A stretch of DNA of 64,000 bases from Candidatus Gastranaerophilales bacterium (GTDB lineage Bacteria; Cyanobacteriota; Vampirovibrionia; Gastranaerophilales; Gastranaerophilaceae): NCBI GenBank assembly GCA_944322615.1, contig CALUPH010000003.1, positions 124,001 through 188,000 of the forward strand. Direction: 5' to 3'. The translations under genes were made by a program, and so were the position numbers. The notes beneath the pieces were generated by a model. It worked only from the letters and a program-made list of their open reading frames with translations, made no database searches and had not been told where the DNA came from. Below, one piece after another: positions 54,359 to 62,107 of this stretch (its first letter is position 1; every line of letters begins with the position of its first letter).

Positions 54359-54368
54359 TTAAAACCTC

Positions 54369-56177
54369 CTAACCTACAGTTGCCAATACTTGACCTGTAG
54401 CAATTTTATCATTTTGAGCAACTGCCAATGAAGTTATAGTTCCGGCAACAGGAGCTTTAATAGGAGTTTCCATTTTCATAGCTTCAATAACCAAAATTTC
54501 TTCATTTTCTTCTACAGTATCACCAACTGATTTTAGAACTCTTAACACAGCGCCTGGCATTGGAGCTTTTACTTCAGTACCTTCGCCACTTGCAGAAGCA
54601 GAAGATACTTCTTCAATACCATCTTTAACATCAACATTATATTCTTTACCATTAACAACTGCTTTGCCATTTTGGAATTTAACAGCATATTTTTTGCCGT
54701 TAACAGTAACAGTACAACCATCAGAAGAGCCTGCAGCAGGTGCTGAAGCTTGTGCTTTTGCAGCAGTTTTATTAACGGAAACTTGACCTTTGCCCAATAA
54801 GAAATCTATACCTTTATCAACATTTCCATCTTTACAAGCAGCAGCAATAAACAGATTTTCATCAGTTACAGGAAGGCCTGCAGCTATTAATCTCTTTTCA
54901 GCAGCTTTTAATCCTTTTTCAGGATCTTTTTCATTCAAGTCAACAACTTTTTCAGTAGTTGGTTGCATATTTAATTTTTCACTAGCCCATTTAACTAATT
55001 CAGGATCAGGTTCGCAAGGAGTTTTACCAAAATATCCTAACAACATTTTAGCGTAACCGGGATTTGCTTGTACCCAAGGTCCTTGAACTGCGTTTAAGAA
55101 AGCTTGTTGTGCATAGAATTGAGAAACAGGTGTTACAGAAGTTGCGAAACCGCCTCTTTCAACACATTCTTTCATAGCAGCAATAAGAGCCGGGAATTTA
55201 TCAAGCATACCCATATCTTTTAATTGATTTACAGTAGTTGCTGTTGCACCACCTGGTAATGGAGCTTGAATCAAAATCGGGTTAACTGCTAAAGAAATAG
55301 GATCTAAAGGATAATCTTTCATACATTCTTTAAAGATTTCTTCTGTTTCCATAACTTTCTTTATGTCTAGGCCAAGATCATATTCAGTACCTTTTAATGC
55401 ATGCCACATAGAGATAATATCAGGTTGACCGGTACCGCCTGAAACAGGTTTCATAGCCAAGTCTATACCATCAGCACCACCATCTAAAGCTGCCAAATAT
55501 GCAGCCAAACCTGTACCGGCTGTTTCGTGTGAATGGAATCTGATATGGAAGTTTTCACCTAATATTTCACGAGCCATTTTAACTGTTTCATATACTTTTC
55601 TTGGATTTGAAGTACCTGAAGCATCTTTAAATGCTAATGAATCAAATGGCAATCCTGAATCTAATATATTTCTTAAAACTTTTTCATAGAAAGCTACATC
55701 ATGAGCGCCTTCACAACCAAAAGGTAATTCCATCATTGTGATAGTAACTTCATGTTGTAAACCGTGTTTTTTAATACTATTTGCAGAATCAATCAAATTG
55801 TTTACATCATTCAATGCATCAAAGTTTCTTATTACATTTACACCATGTTTTGCAAACATTTTTGCGTGTAAATCAATAACATCTCTTGGTTGAGAATTCA
55901 AACCAACAACATTTACACCACGAGAAAGTGATTGTAATTTTACATCAGGACCAACAGCAGCTCTGATTTTATCCATAGTTTCAAATGCATTTTCATTGCA
56001 GAAGAATATAGGAGCTTGAAATCTAGCACCACCTGCAGTTTCAAAATGTTTAATTCCTGCATTTACAGCAGCTTGAAGAGCAGGAATAAAGTCATCTACT
56101 AAAACTTTAGCACCATAAATTGATTGAAATCCATCTCTAAAAGATGTATCCATAACTTTAATAAGTTTTTTTGCCAT
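54369..56177 (-). CDS. oadA: Oxaloacetate decarboxylase alpha subunit (carboxyltransferase, biotinylated)
   Basis: A 602-residue soluble subunit. The N-terminal carboxyltransferase barrel has MDTSFRDGFQS (most homologues have RDAHQS; the His-to-Phe change is unusual), LAFKDASG with the carboxylated Lys and FHSHETAGTG as metal site. After a helical region and an Ala/Pro linker near 475-490 comes a biotinyl domain with EAMKMETP, biotin on K568. It moves CO2 from oxaloacetate to biotin. It is preceded by oadG and birA. Confidence 0.93.
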   Translation of the reverse strand: MAKKLIKVMDTSFRDGFQSIYGAKVLVDDFIPALQAAVNAGIKHFETAGGARFQAPIFFCNENAFETMDKIRAAVGPDVKLQSLSRGVNVVGLNSQPRDVIDLHAKMFAKHGVNVIRNFDALNDVNNLIDSANSIKKHGLQHEVTITMMELPFGCEGAHDVAFYEKVLRNILDSGLPFDSLAFKDASGTSNPRKVYETVKMAREILGENFHIRFHSHETAGTGLAAYLAALDGGADGIDLAMKPVSGGTGQPDIISMWHALKGTEYDLGLDIKKVMETEEIFKECMKDYPLDPISLAVNPILIQAPLPGGATATTVNQLKDMGMLDKFPALIAAMKECVERGGFATSVTPVSQFYAQQAFLNAVQGPWVQANPGYAKMLLGYFGKTPCEPDPELVKWASEKLNMQPTTEKVVDLNEKDPEKGLKAAEKRLIAAGLPVTDENLFIAAACKDGNVDKGIDFLLGKGQVSVNKTAAKAQASAPAAGSSDGCTVTVNGKKYAVKFQNGKAVVNGKEYNVDVKDGIEEVSSASASGEGTEVKAPMPGAVLRVLKSVGDTVEENEEILVIEAMKMETPIKAPVAGTITSLAVAQNDKIATGQVLATVG

Positions 56178-56208
56178 ATTTTTTCCCTCTTATGTGTCTA
56201 TCTTCCAA

Positions 56209-56427
56209 TTATTTTCTCAATTTAGCAGCAGCAACGGCTAAAGCCACTTCTAAATCACCTGCAGCGGCTTTTACAGCTGTTTTAACAGCTTGTATTTCCG
56301 CAGGGAACAACTTGTTTAAATAACTAACAACCATTCCCAAAAAACAAACAATAGCCCAAAGAATTATCAAGAAACTAAATACAGTTCCCATTCCAACAGC
56401 CATTGTTGCTAAACCTTCATTTAACAT
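56209..56427 (-). CDS. oadG: Oxaloacetate decarboxylase gamma subunit
   Basis: A 72-residue protein with one N-terminal membrane helix (VGMGTVFSFLIILWAIVCFLGMVV) and an Ala/Lys-rich tail. Gamma subunits are small, one-helix anchors that join alpha and beta. Here the usual zinc-binding His tail is absent; the C-terminus is Ala-rich with LAVAAAKLRK. The start overlaps the birA stop by 7 bases. Confidence 0.85.
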   Translation of the reverse strand: MLNEGLATMAVGMGTVFSFLIILWAIVCFLGMVVSYLNKLFPAEIQAVKTAVKAAAGDLEVALAVAAAKLRK

Positions 56428-57152
56428 AACACATCTCCTGTTATTATCCTACATTCGTTATTTTGTTCATCTAATACTACCAATAGACCATCATCATCTA
56501 TTGATTTTGCATAATAATTTCTTATTTCTTCCGCTTCTCTTATAGAAATTTTTTGACCTAAGAAATTACATCTTTTTATATATTCATCTTTGATATAACC
56601 AAAGCCTGAATCAATAAACTTTTCATATTCAGAAAAGAATTTTTCACAAATCATTTTTACAACATTTTCTATGTCATAGTTCCTGTTTTTCAGAACAAAA
56701 ATTGATGTAGCCTTTTGATCAATTTTATCTATGGTTTCTTGTTTCAAGTTAATATTCAAACCAAGCCCAAGTACAACTCCATCAATTTTATTATTTGACA
56801 TACCTGTTTCAGCCAAGATTCCGGATATTTTCGCCCCATCGACTAAAATATCATTTGGCCATTTAATACTTGGATTAATTCCAAAATTTTCTTCCAACAC
56901 TTTGCATAATATTACAGATAAATATTGTGTTAAATTCGGGAAAGGAAAAGATTTTTTTTCCGGTTTAAGAACAATTGACATGTATAAATTTTCGGTATCA
57001 TCACATATCCATTTTCTATTATATCGGCCACGCCCACAATGTTGATGAGGCGTATAGATTACGGTTCTATCATCAAAAGATGATAAATACTCAAGTGCAT
57101 AACTATTCGTTGAATGTACTTCTTCCAGTGCTACTATAGTATATTTCGACAT
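56421..57152 (-). CDS. birA: Biotin--protein ligase
   Basis: A 243-residue, regulator-free biotin ligase. HSTNSYALEYL and the biotinyl-AMP loop GRGRYNRKW are followed by IKWPNDI, VDGAKISGILAE and GLGLNIN, in the standard order. It lacks the DNA-binding wing helix, so it does not act as a repressor. The gene directly precedes the oad genes, whose alpha subunit is its substrate. I chose the ATG at 57152, with GGTG upstream; starts at 57167 and 57173 are possible. Confidence 0.9.
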   Translation of the reverse strand: MSKYTIVALEEVHSTNSYALEYLSSFDDRTVIYTPHQHCGRGRYNRKWICDDTENLYMSIVLKPEKKSFPFPNLTQYLSVILCKVLEENFGINPSIKWPNDILVDGAKISGILAETGMSNNKIDGVVLGLGLNINLKQETIDKIDQKATSIFVLKNRNYDIENVVKMICEKFFSEYEKFIDSGFGYIKDEYIKRCNFLGQKISIREAEEIRNYYAKSIDDDGLLVVLDEQNNECRIITGDVLC

Positions 57153-57223
57153 GTCTAAGTTCACCATAATCAAATTTATACTAACACAAACAAAATTTTA
57201 TTTACATTCAAAAATAGATGAAA

Positions 57224-57640
57224 TCAATTAAGATTCTTTAAAAAAGGCATCAGTTTTTCAAACATGAACTTCATTAGCAATTTATTACCAATTAATAAAT
57301 TTTTCGATATACACTCAACATCCAACTTTTTGGCTATATATTCAATATTATACATTGCAGATACTATAATAATCTTAGAACAAGAATATTCACGAATTCT
57401 TTTAACCTGTTCGACTAACCACTCACCTGCTAATTTAGGTTCATAATCGGTTTCCATTTGTAAATCTGTTATTATTAAGGCAAATGGTTCTCCGACATTA
57501 TGTTTTATTATATTTAATGCTTCTGCAGCCGAAGCTGCAACAATAATATCAAACGTTCCACCATACAACTGCTTAATCAAGTCAATATGAAACATCCGCC
57601 AAGCTTTTGTGTCATCAACTATCAATAATTTCTTATACAT
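57224..57640 (-). CDS. Stand-alone receiver-domain protein
   Basis: A 138-residue CheY-like protein: LLIVDDTKAWRMFH (acidic pair), the phospho-acceptor Asp in LIITDLQM, VSAMYN for the switch Ser and CISKN for the Lys. The lengthened loop after the Asp (ETDYEPKLAGEWLVEQV) resembles receivers that follow PilH or archaeal types. No output domain is present. The start at 57640 has no ribosome site; see the promoter that sits immediately upstream. Confidence 0.75.
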   Translation of the reverse strand: MYKKLLIVDDTKAWRMFHIDLIKQLYGGTFDIIVAASAAEALNIIKHNVGEPFALIITDLQMETDYEPKLAGEWLVEQVKRIREYSCSKIIIVSAMYNIEYIAKKLDVECISKNLLIGNKLLMKFMFEKLMPFLKNLN

Positions 57641-57646
57641 AGGTCT

Positions 57647-57676
57647 ATTATACAACAGCATAATATTTAAGTACAA
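57647..57676 (-). promoter_or_regulatory. Promoter for the receiver protein, predicted leaderless
   Basis: TTGTAC (57671-57676) and TATAAT (57647-57652) are 18 bases apart on the minus strand. Only 6 bases separate the -10 box from the ATG at 57640, so transcription should begin at or next to the start codon. Confidence 0.6.
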
Positions 57677-57750
57677 GATTGATATTTAGAGGGTTATTTT
57701 GCCATATCAAATTATCTATAATCATAAAGGAAATAGTTGGAAAATAGCAT

Positions 57751-57906
57751 ATGAATATATTTATTTACTTCAATAATATAATGCAAAGAATAAATAATAT
57801 TAATTCTTTTATATCGAACCCTATAAATCATAAAGACATCAACAACCCTTTTGCCTCAATATTACCAAAAACTTATGTTTGGATTGAAGACGAAAAAAAT
57901 TATTAA
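57751..57906 (+). CDS. Possible 51-residue protein
   Basis: An ATG-to-TAA frame of 52 codons (ending in KTYVWIEDEKNY) lies in the gap between the receiver gene and the glycosyltransferase remnant, and overlaps the remnant's last bases. TTGGAAAATAG lies upstream as a weak ribosome site. It is Asn- and Ile-rich, as chance frames are in AT-rich DNA. I list it only because nothing else occupies this 262-base gap. Confidence 0.25.
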   Translation: MNIFIYFNNIMQRINNINSFISNPINHKDINNPFASILPKTYVWIEDEKNY

Positions 57907-58385
57907 CCAATCTTTTTTTCAATTATATATCTGGGTCTTGATTTTACTTCTTGAAATAATTGTCCCAAATATTCAGCGATTATTCCCATACACAATATTT
58001 GTACACCGCTTATAAAACCAATTGCTGCTACAATAGTTGCCCATCCGGGAACCGTAGTATGTCTTATCCATTTATCAATAAATGCACTAAAACCCAATAA
58101 AAAACTAAGGAAAGACATCATAAAACCAACAAAAGTAACTATTCTCAAAGGTATAATACTAAAAGAAGTAATACCACTTATCGCTAAAGAGAACAAAGAA
58201 ACTGGTGTAAATTTAGTTTTACCTTTTTCTCTTGCTTTGACATCAAAGTAAACAAAATCATTGGTAAAACCCAGTTCATTAAAAATACCTCGTAGAAAAA
58301 GATTTGTTTCCGGAAATTTTTTTAATGATTCAACAACTTGTCTACTTACAAGTCTATAGTCAGAATGATTTACTTTTATTTCAGA
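57903..58385 (-). pseudogene. 5'-truncated GtrB-like glycosyltransferase
   Basis: A 160-codon open stretch without start codon encodes only the last half of a polyisoprenyl-phosphate glucosyltransferase (GT2, GtrB/DPM1-like). It shows DYRLVSRQVVESLKKFPETNLFLRG, then AREKGKTKFTP, then two membrane helices and AEYLGQLFQEVKSRPRY. A TGA at 58386-58388 stands where the catalytic half (about 150 residues with the DXD motifs) should join. The break is 25 bases from the end of the next gene. The remainder cannot be a full enzyme. Confidence 0.8.
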
Positions 58386-58410
58386 TCAAAGCAAATTCAT
58401 TATTTTATAA

Positions 58411-60396
58411 TTAGTGCATGTTTTTTACATAATCAATAACTTTATCTTGCGGATAACCTTTTTCAAATAATGATATTAAGCTGTCAGCTCTCATATTATC
58501 AATATCACCATCAGCTGTTTTACAAAATTCAATAGCGCTTTTTATATCCTGAATTTGAGTTTTACCGACACTTAATTCCCATAATATTTCAGATAATTTA
58601 CTATTAATTTTACCTGAGGAATCTTTACATTGCTGAAGCATAAATAGAATATCCTCATAACGTTCACCATTCTGACACATTATAGAACAGATACCGGCAC
58701 CTTCATCATTCACATTAATCTCATCTTCATTCATAGCCGCATATACAATATCATTAGCATTCTGAACAAATTGTTCTTCATTCATTGGTTCAGCAGCAAC
58801 TACAAAGAAATTATGTGCAAGAACATATAATACATCCATTGCATTTTCATCAATATTACCTTCTTCATCTTTTATCAAAGGTAAAAGTTTTAATAAATTA
58901 GATTTATCTTCAAAGAATTGAGAAAAGTATACAAAGAATTCTTTTATATTTTCATTTCCGCGAACTTCAGGAAGCAAAGCAGAAACTTCTTTACCGCCAA
59001 TAACAGCAGAACTCAACGAACAAATATTCTTAATATCTTCTGAAGAATAAGAACCATCTTGTTCTTTTTCAACAACATTCAATAAAGGTAGAATATCTAT
59101 ACCTAAAGCACCGGAAGATTTAATTTGTGTAATTGTATTCAATTTATGAGCATTGATTCCATTTTCTTCTAAACAGAAATCTGTCATACTTAACAATTGG
59201 TCATATGGAATTCCGTTATTTCTTAATACAGACATTATACGAAGAGACTTGGAATCTATTTCTCCATTTTTATCACGATATTTTTTTACGTATTCTAATA
59301 ATAAATTATCTTCTATCTTTGAAATAATTTCCGAATACTCTTTCCTAAGATCATGAACAGATTCACCCTCAACAGGAGAAATATATGTAACTTTATTATC
59401 TTTCATAATCATTACATCATTTCCAAACTTAATGGTAATTACTCCCAAATGATTAATAGGATTATCTCTTTCCGCTTTTTCATTAGATCTGGTAGAAACC
59501 AATGCTTTTTTCAAAGATACAACTGACTTTACAGCGGAATCTGAAATAGTCCGAAGCGAAGTATCAGTACTTTTTACTGCTAATGAATCTAATATTTTTA
59601 TTATCGAATCAGTAGAAATACCGGCTTTTTTCATTTTAAGTATTTTCGTTTCAACTGAAGCTTTATCTTCAAAATCAGAATTTAAAAACCTAACAAGTTT
59701 TAAAGCTTCAAAATCATCAAAATCAGCCTTTTTAAAGTCAGCAATTTTACTGCACATAGATAAATTAAGAACATCTTTTCCCGAATCATTTTCAGCTACA
59801 ATTGATTCAAGTATTTGAGGAATAATAACCGGTTTAACAGATGCTTTAGCGAGAATTGAAACAGCTTGAGCAATATCATCCGGAATTGCCCCATCATCAT
59901 CACAACATTTCTTTAACAGATAAGACAAAGAATATCCGTCTGCAATAGAAGAATCAAATGCTGTCACAATAGCTTGTGCATTTTCGTCAATGGTACCATC
60001 AGCCTTTTTATAATTTTCTAATATTTTTAAATTATCAACATCTTCATTCGGATTAAATGCAGTATTTTTTGTTGATAAACCTTTAAATGACGGCATAGGA
60101 TAAACCGGCAACTTCAAAGTTTGCCCTTGTTCTGCAAGTGAATTTTGTATTTCTGTAATTCTTTTATCAATCCAAGCTTGCTCGTTTTCAAGAGTTTCAT
60201 TTTTTGCAGCAATACTTAACTTTTGAAGCAAGTCATATTCTTTTTCCATCATAACAGGCGAATTAGCCATATCAGACTTTGCCGCTTTCTTTTTAAAGGA
60301 ATTATATTCCTTTTTAAGAACTTCAAACTCAGATTTCTGAGTTTTTTTGCTTACAATTAACCCTTCTGATGCTTTACCAATTGATATATCAGTCAT
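58411..60396 (-). CDS. Repeat-rich, solenoid-like protein with SFKG motif
   Basis: A 661-residue acidic protein. After a helical N-terminus comes YPMPSFKGLST (SFKG at 103-106). From about 125 to the end there are at least eight imperfect repeats of 35-50 residues. Each opens with a short acidic loop such as KKADGTIDEN, CCDDDGAIPDD, YRDKNGEIDSK, IKDEEGNIDEN, CKDSSGKINSK or CKTADGDIDNM, followed by two helices. The loop resembles an EF-hand half. The start at 60396 has AAAAGGTG before it; a longer frame to 60423 does not. No known family. Confidence 0.7.
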   Translation of the reverse strand: MTDISIGKASEGLIVSKKTQKSEFEVLKKEYNSFKKKAAKSDMANSPVMMEKEYDLLQKLSIAAKNETLENEQAWIDKRITEIQNSLAEQGQTLKLPVYPMPSFKGLSTKNTAFNPNEDVDNLKILENYKKADGTIDENAQAIVTAFDSSIADGYSLSYLLKKCCDDDGAIPDDIAQAVSILAKASVKPVIIPQILESIVAENDSGKDVLNLSMCSKIADFKKADFDDFEALKLVRFLNSDFEDKASVETKILKMKKAGISTDSIIKILDSLAVKSTDTSLRTISDSAVKSVVSLKKALVSTRSNEKAERDNPINHLGVITIKFGNDVMIMKDNKVTYISPVEGESVHDLRKEYSEIISKIEDNLLLEYVKKYRDKNGEIDSKSLRIMSVLRNNGIPYDQLLSMTDFCLEENGINAHKLNTITQIKSSGALGIDILPLLNVVEKEQDGSYSSEDIKNICSLSSAVIGGKEVSALLPEVRGNENIKEFFVYFSQFFEDKSNLLKLLPLIKDEEGNIDENAMDVLYVLAHNFFVVAAEPMNEEQFVQNANDIVYAAMNEDEINVNDEGAGICSIMCQNGERYEDILFMLQQCKDSSGKINSKLSEILWELSVGKTQIQDIKSAIEFCKTADGDIDNMRADSLISLFEKGYPQDKVIDYVKNMH

Positions 60397-60651
60397 ACTA
60401 CACCTTTTCTCGTGATTAATCACGTAATTTTACAAAATTCCGAATATTATTTATTACGGTAAAAAAATTTTTAACTTTAATTTATTGCTTAAAAAAAGAA
60501 GTTACAGTTACATTTATTAACATTATTTAAATTCAAGCATTAATGATTTGTAAACTAATGTAACGTTTCATCTTTTTTTTGTAAATTCAGAATTTTCAGT
60601 TAACTTTTTTACCACGGATGACAGATTAAATCGGAATAAAAGGTAAGTAAA

Positions 60652-60999
60652 ATGTTAAACGCAGAAAAAAAAGTAACAGTAGAATGGATTAACGAAAATC
60701 AAGAAGAAAACAAAGATACGAACTGTATGTTTGAACAAAGTAAAACGTCAAATCCAATATATGTATCACATAACACAGACAAATTATCTCAAATGATAAC
60801 AAGCGTTTTGGACAAAGAATTACCAATGTTAAAAAATAACTCTCTCCTGCATGATTTGGTTTTATACACTTTAATGGAGAAGATGAAGACTGTACAAACA
60901 GTAAAAAATGTTTTATCATATATAAAGGGAAATCGTGCAAAAAAAGTTCAAGATGTATATTTTGAAAATGGAGAAGTTCGTATAAAATGTTCGGTTTAA
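60652..60999 (+). CDS. Small unknown protein
   Basis: A 115-residue helical protein (VTVEWINENQEEN opening; HDLVLYTLMEKMKTVQTVKNVLSYIKG) with no recognised domain. AAAGGT precedes its ATG. It is divergent from the solenoid-like protein across a 255-base AT-rich gap (60397-60651) in which I see nothing but probable promoters. It overlaps the next small gene by 13 bases, so the two act as a unit. Confidence 0.6.
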   Translation: MLNAEKKVTVEWINENQEENKDTNCMFEQSKTSNPIYVSHNTDKLSQMITSVLDKELPMLKNNSLLHDLVLYTLMEKMKTVQTVKNVLSYIKGNRAKKVQDVYFENGEVRIKCSV

Positions 61000-61289
61000 A
61001 GCATTTTAAACTTGTAAAAGAATTAAAGAATATAAAGCCGCAATTAGATTGGCTTCAATTTTCTTCAACTAAAAACAGACAAAAAGATAAACTTCTCAAA
61101 TCTATCATTGCAGATAATAAATTTGTTGCCGAAGAATTAAGAATCAGAGCAATGGTTGAAGATATGCTAAAAAAGGAATTTTCCGAAGAAATCACAAAAA
61201 TTAAGTCATATGATTTTCTTGTTGATTCTGTTGTTAATAAATTAAAACAAAAACAACTTGCAGATTTTCCATCTGATGATTTAGAATAA
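60987..61289 (+). CDS. Small unknown helical protein
   Basis: A 100-residue charged helical protein (KHFKLVKELKNIKPQLDWLQF; LKKEFSEEITKIKSYDFLVDSVVNKLKQKQLADFPSDDLE). GGAGAA lies upstream of the ATG inside the preceding gene. The C-terminal half looks like a small stress or anti-sigma type bundle, but no family is recognised. It is the second gene of an overlapping pair placed ahead of hsp20. Confidence 0.6.
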   Translation: MFGLKHFKLVKELKNIKPQLDWLQFSSTKNRQKDKLLKSIIADNKFVAEELRIRAMVEDMLKKEFSEEITKIKSYDFLVDSVVNKLKQKQLADFPSDDLE

Positions 61290-61324
61290 ATAGCCTTTTG
61301 ATAACTACCCTAATAGGGAATGAT

Positions 61325-61350
61325 TTATTCTCTTTTTTTCCTGAGAATAA
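61325..61350 (+). promoter_or_regulatory. Inverted repeat ahead of hsp20
   Basis: TTATTCTC (61325-61332) and GAGAATAA (61343-61350) enclose a T-rich 10-base loop in the gap before hsp20. A shorter palindrome, CCCTAATAGGG, lies just upstream. This could be a terminator for the preceding pair or a heat-shock operator. It does not match CIRCE. Confidence 0.4.
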
Positions 61351-61391
61351 TATCGGTTTATGCCGTATTTATTATATAGGAGAAAAGAGAA

Positions 61392-61850
61392 ATGAAATAT
61401 TTAATAAAAAAACCTGATACTTTTTTAAATACATTAAATGAAGATATTAACGCAATACTTCAAAAGAGTTTTGATAATTTATTTCCCGAATATATATTTC
61501 ATCAAGAATTAAAAGGAATGGCAATGCCTGTTGATGTAAAAGAATATGATGATAAATATTGTGTAAAAGTGGAGCTCCCGGGGATAGATAAAAATGATAT
61601 TAATGTTGATATCAACAAATCATATATAAAAATTGAAGCAAAAAAAGAAACAGAAAAAGAAGAAGAACAGAAACACAAATATCATAAAACTGAGTTCAGA
61701 TATGGTACATATTCAAGAACATTATATTTTCCATATGAAATAGATGTAGAGAAATCCTCTGCAGACTTAAAGAAAGGAATTCTAGAACTTCATTTGCCTA
61801 AATTACACGCTGATAATAAAGAAACCAAAAAGCTTGAAATAAAAGATTAA
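61392..61850 (+). CDS. Small heat-shock protein, Hsp20/alpha-crystallin
   Basis: A 152-residue Hsp20. The alpha-crystallin domain (about 55-145) begins PVDVKEYDDKYCVKVELPGI and includes DINVDINKSYIKIEAKKE, TYSRTLYFPYEID and the A-x-x-x-x-G-[IL]-L signature ADLKKGILELHLPK. It holds unfolding proteins in an ATP-independent way. The C-terminal I-x-I anchoring motif is reduced to LEIKD. AGGAGA precedes the ATG. Confidence 0.93.
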   Translation: MKYLIKKPDTFLNTLNEDINAILQKSFDNLFPEYIFHQELKGMAMPVDVKEYDDKYCVKVELPGIDKNDINVDINKSYIKIEAKKETEKEEEQKHKYHKTEFRYGTYSRTLYFPYEIDVEKSSADLKKGILELHLPKLHADNKETKKLEIKD

Positions 61851-61855
61851 TTATA

Positions 61856-62095
61856 ATGACAGTTATCATAGGAATCAAACTTCCGGACAAAACGCATAAT
61901 GCAGTTGAATTACAAAAAATACTAACTGAATTCAACTGCATTATAAAAATGCGTATAGGAATAAATAATTCATCAATATTCTGTTCAACAAATGGAATTG
62001 TACTATTACAAGTTGAGAATAGTGATAATTCAATAATATTAGAACAAGCACTACTAGAAATCAGCGGAATAGAGATCCAGCGAATGATTTTTTAA
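61856..62095 (+). CDS. TM1266-like ACT-domain protein
   Basis: A 79-residue protein with one ACT-like beta-alpha-beta repeat: VIIGIKLPDKTHNAVELQKILTEFNCIIKMRIGI, then GIVLLQVENSDNSIILEQALLEISGIEIQRM. The layout resembles the TM1266 family, small dimeric regulators found beside hydrogenase maturation genes. No hydrogenase gene is in view. It starts 5 bases after hsp20 and ends 12 bases before the flavoprotein. Confidence 0.6.
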   Translation: MTVIIGIKLPDKTHNAVELQKILTEFNCIIKMRIGINNSSIFCSTNGIVLLQVENSDNSIILEQALLEISGIEIQRMIF

Positions 62096-62107
62096 GAGGG
62101 AATAAAA

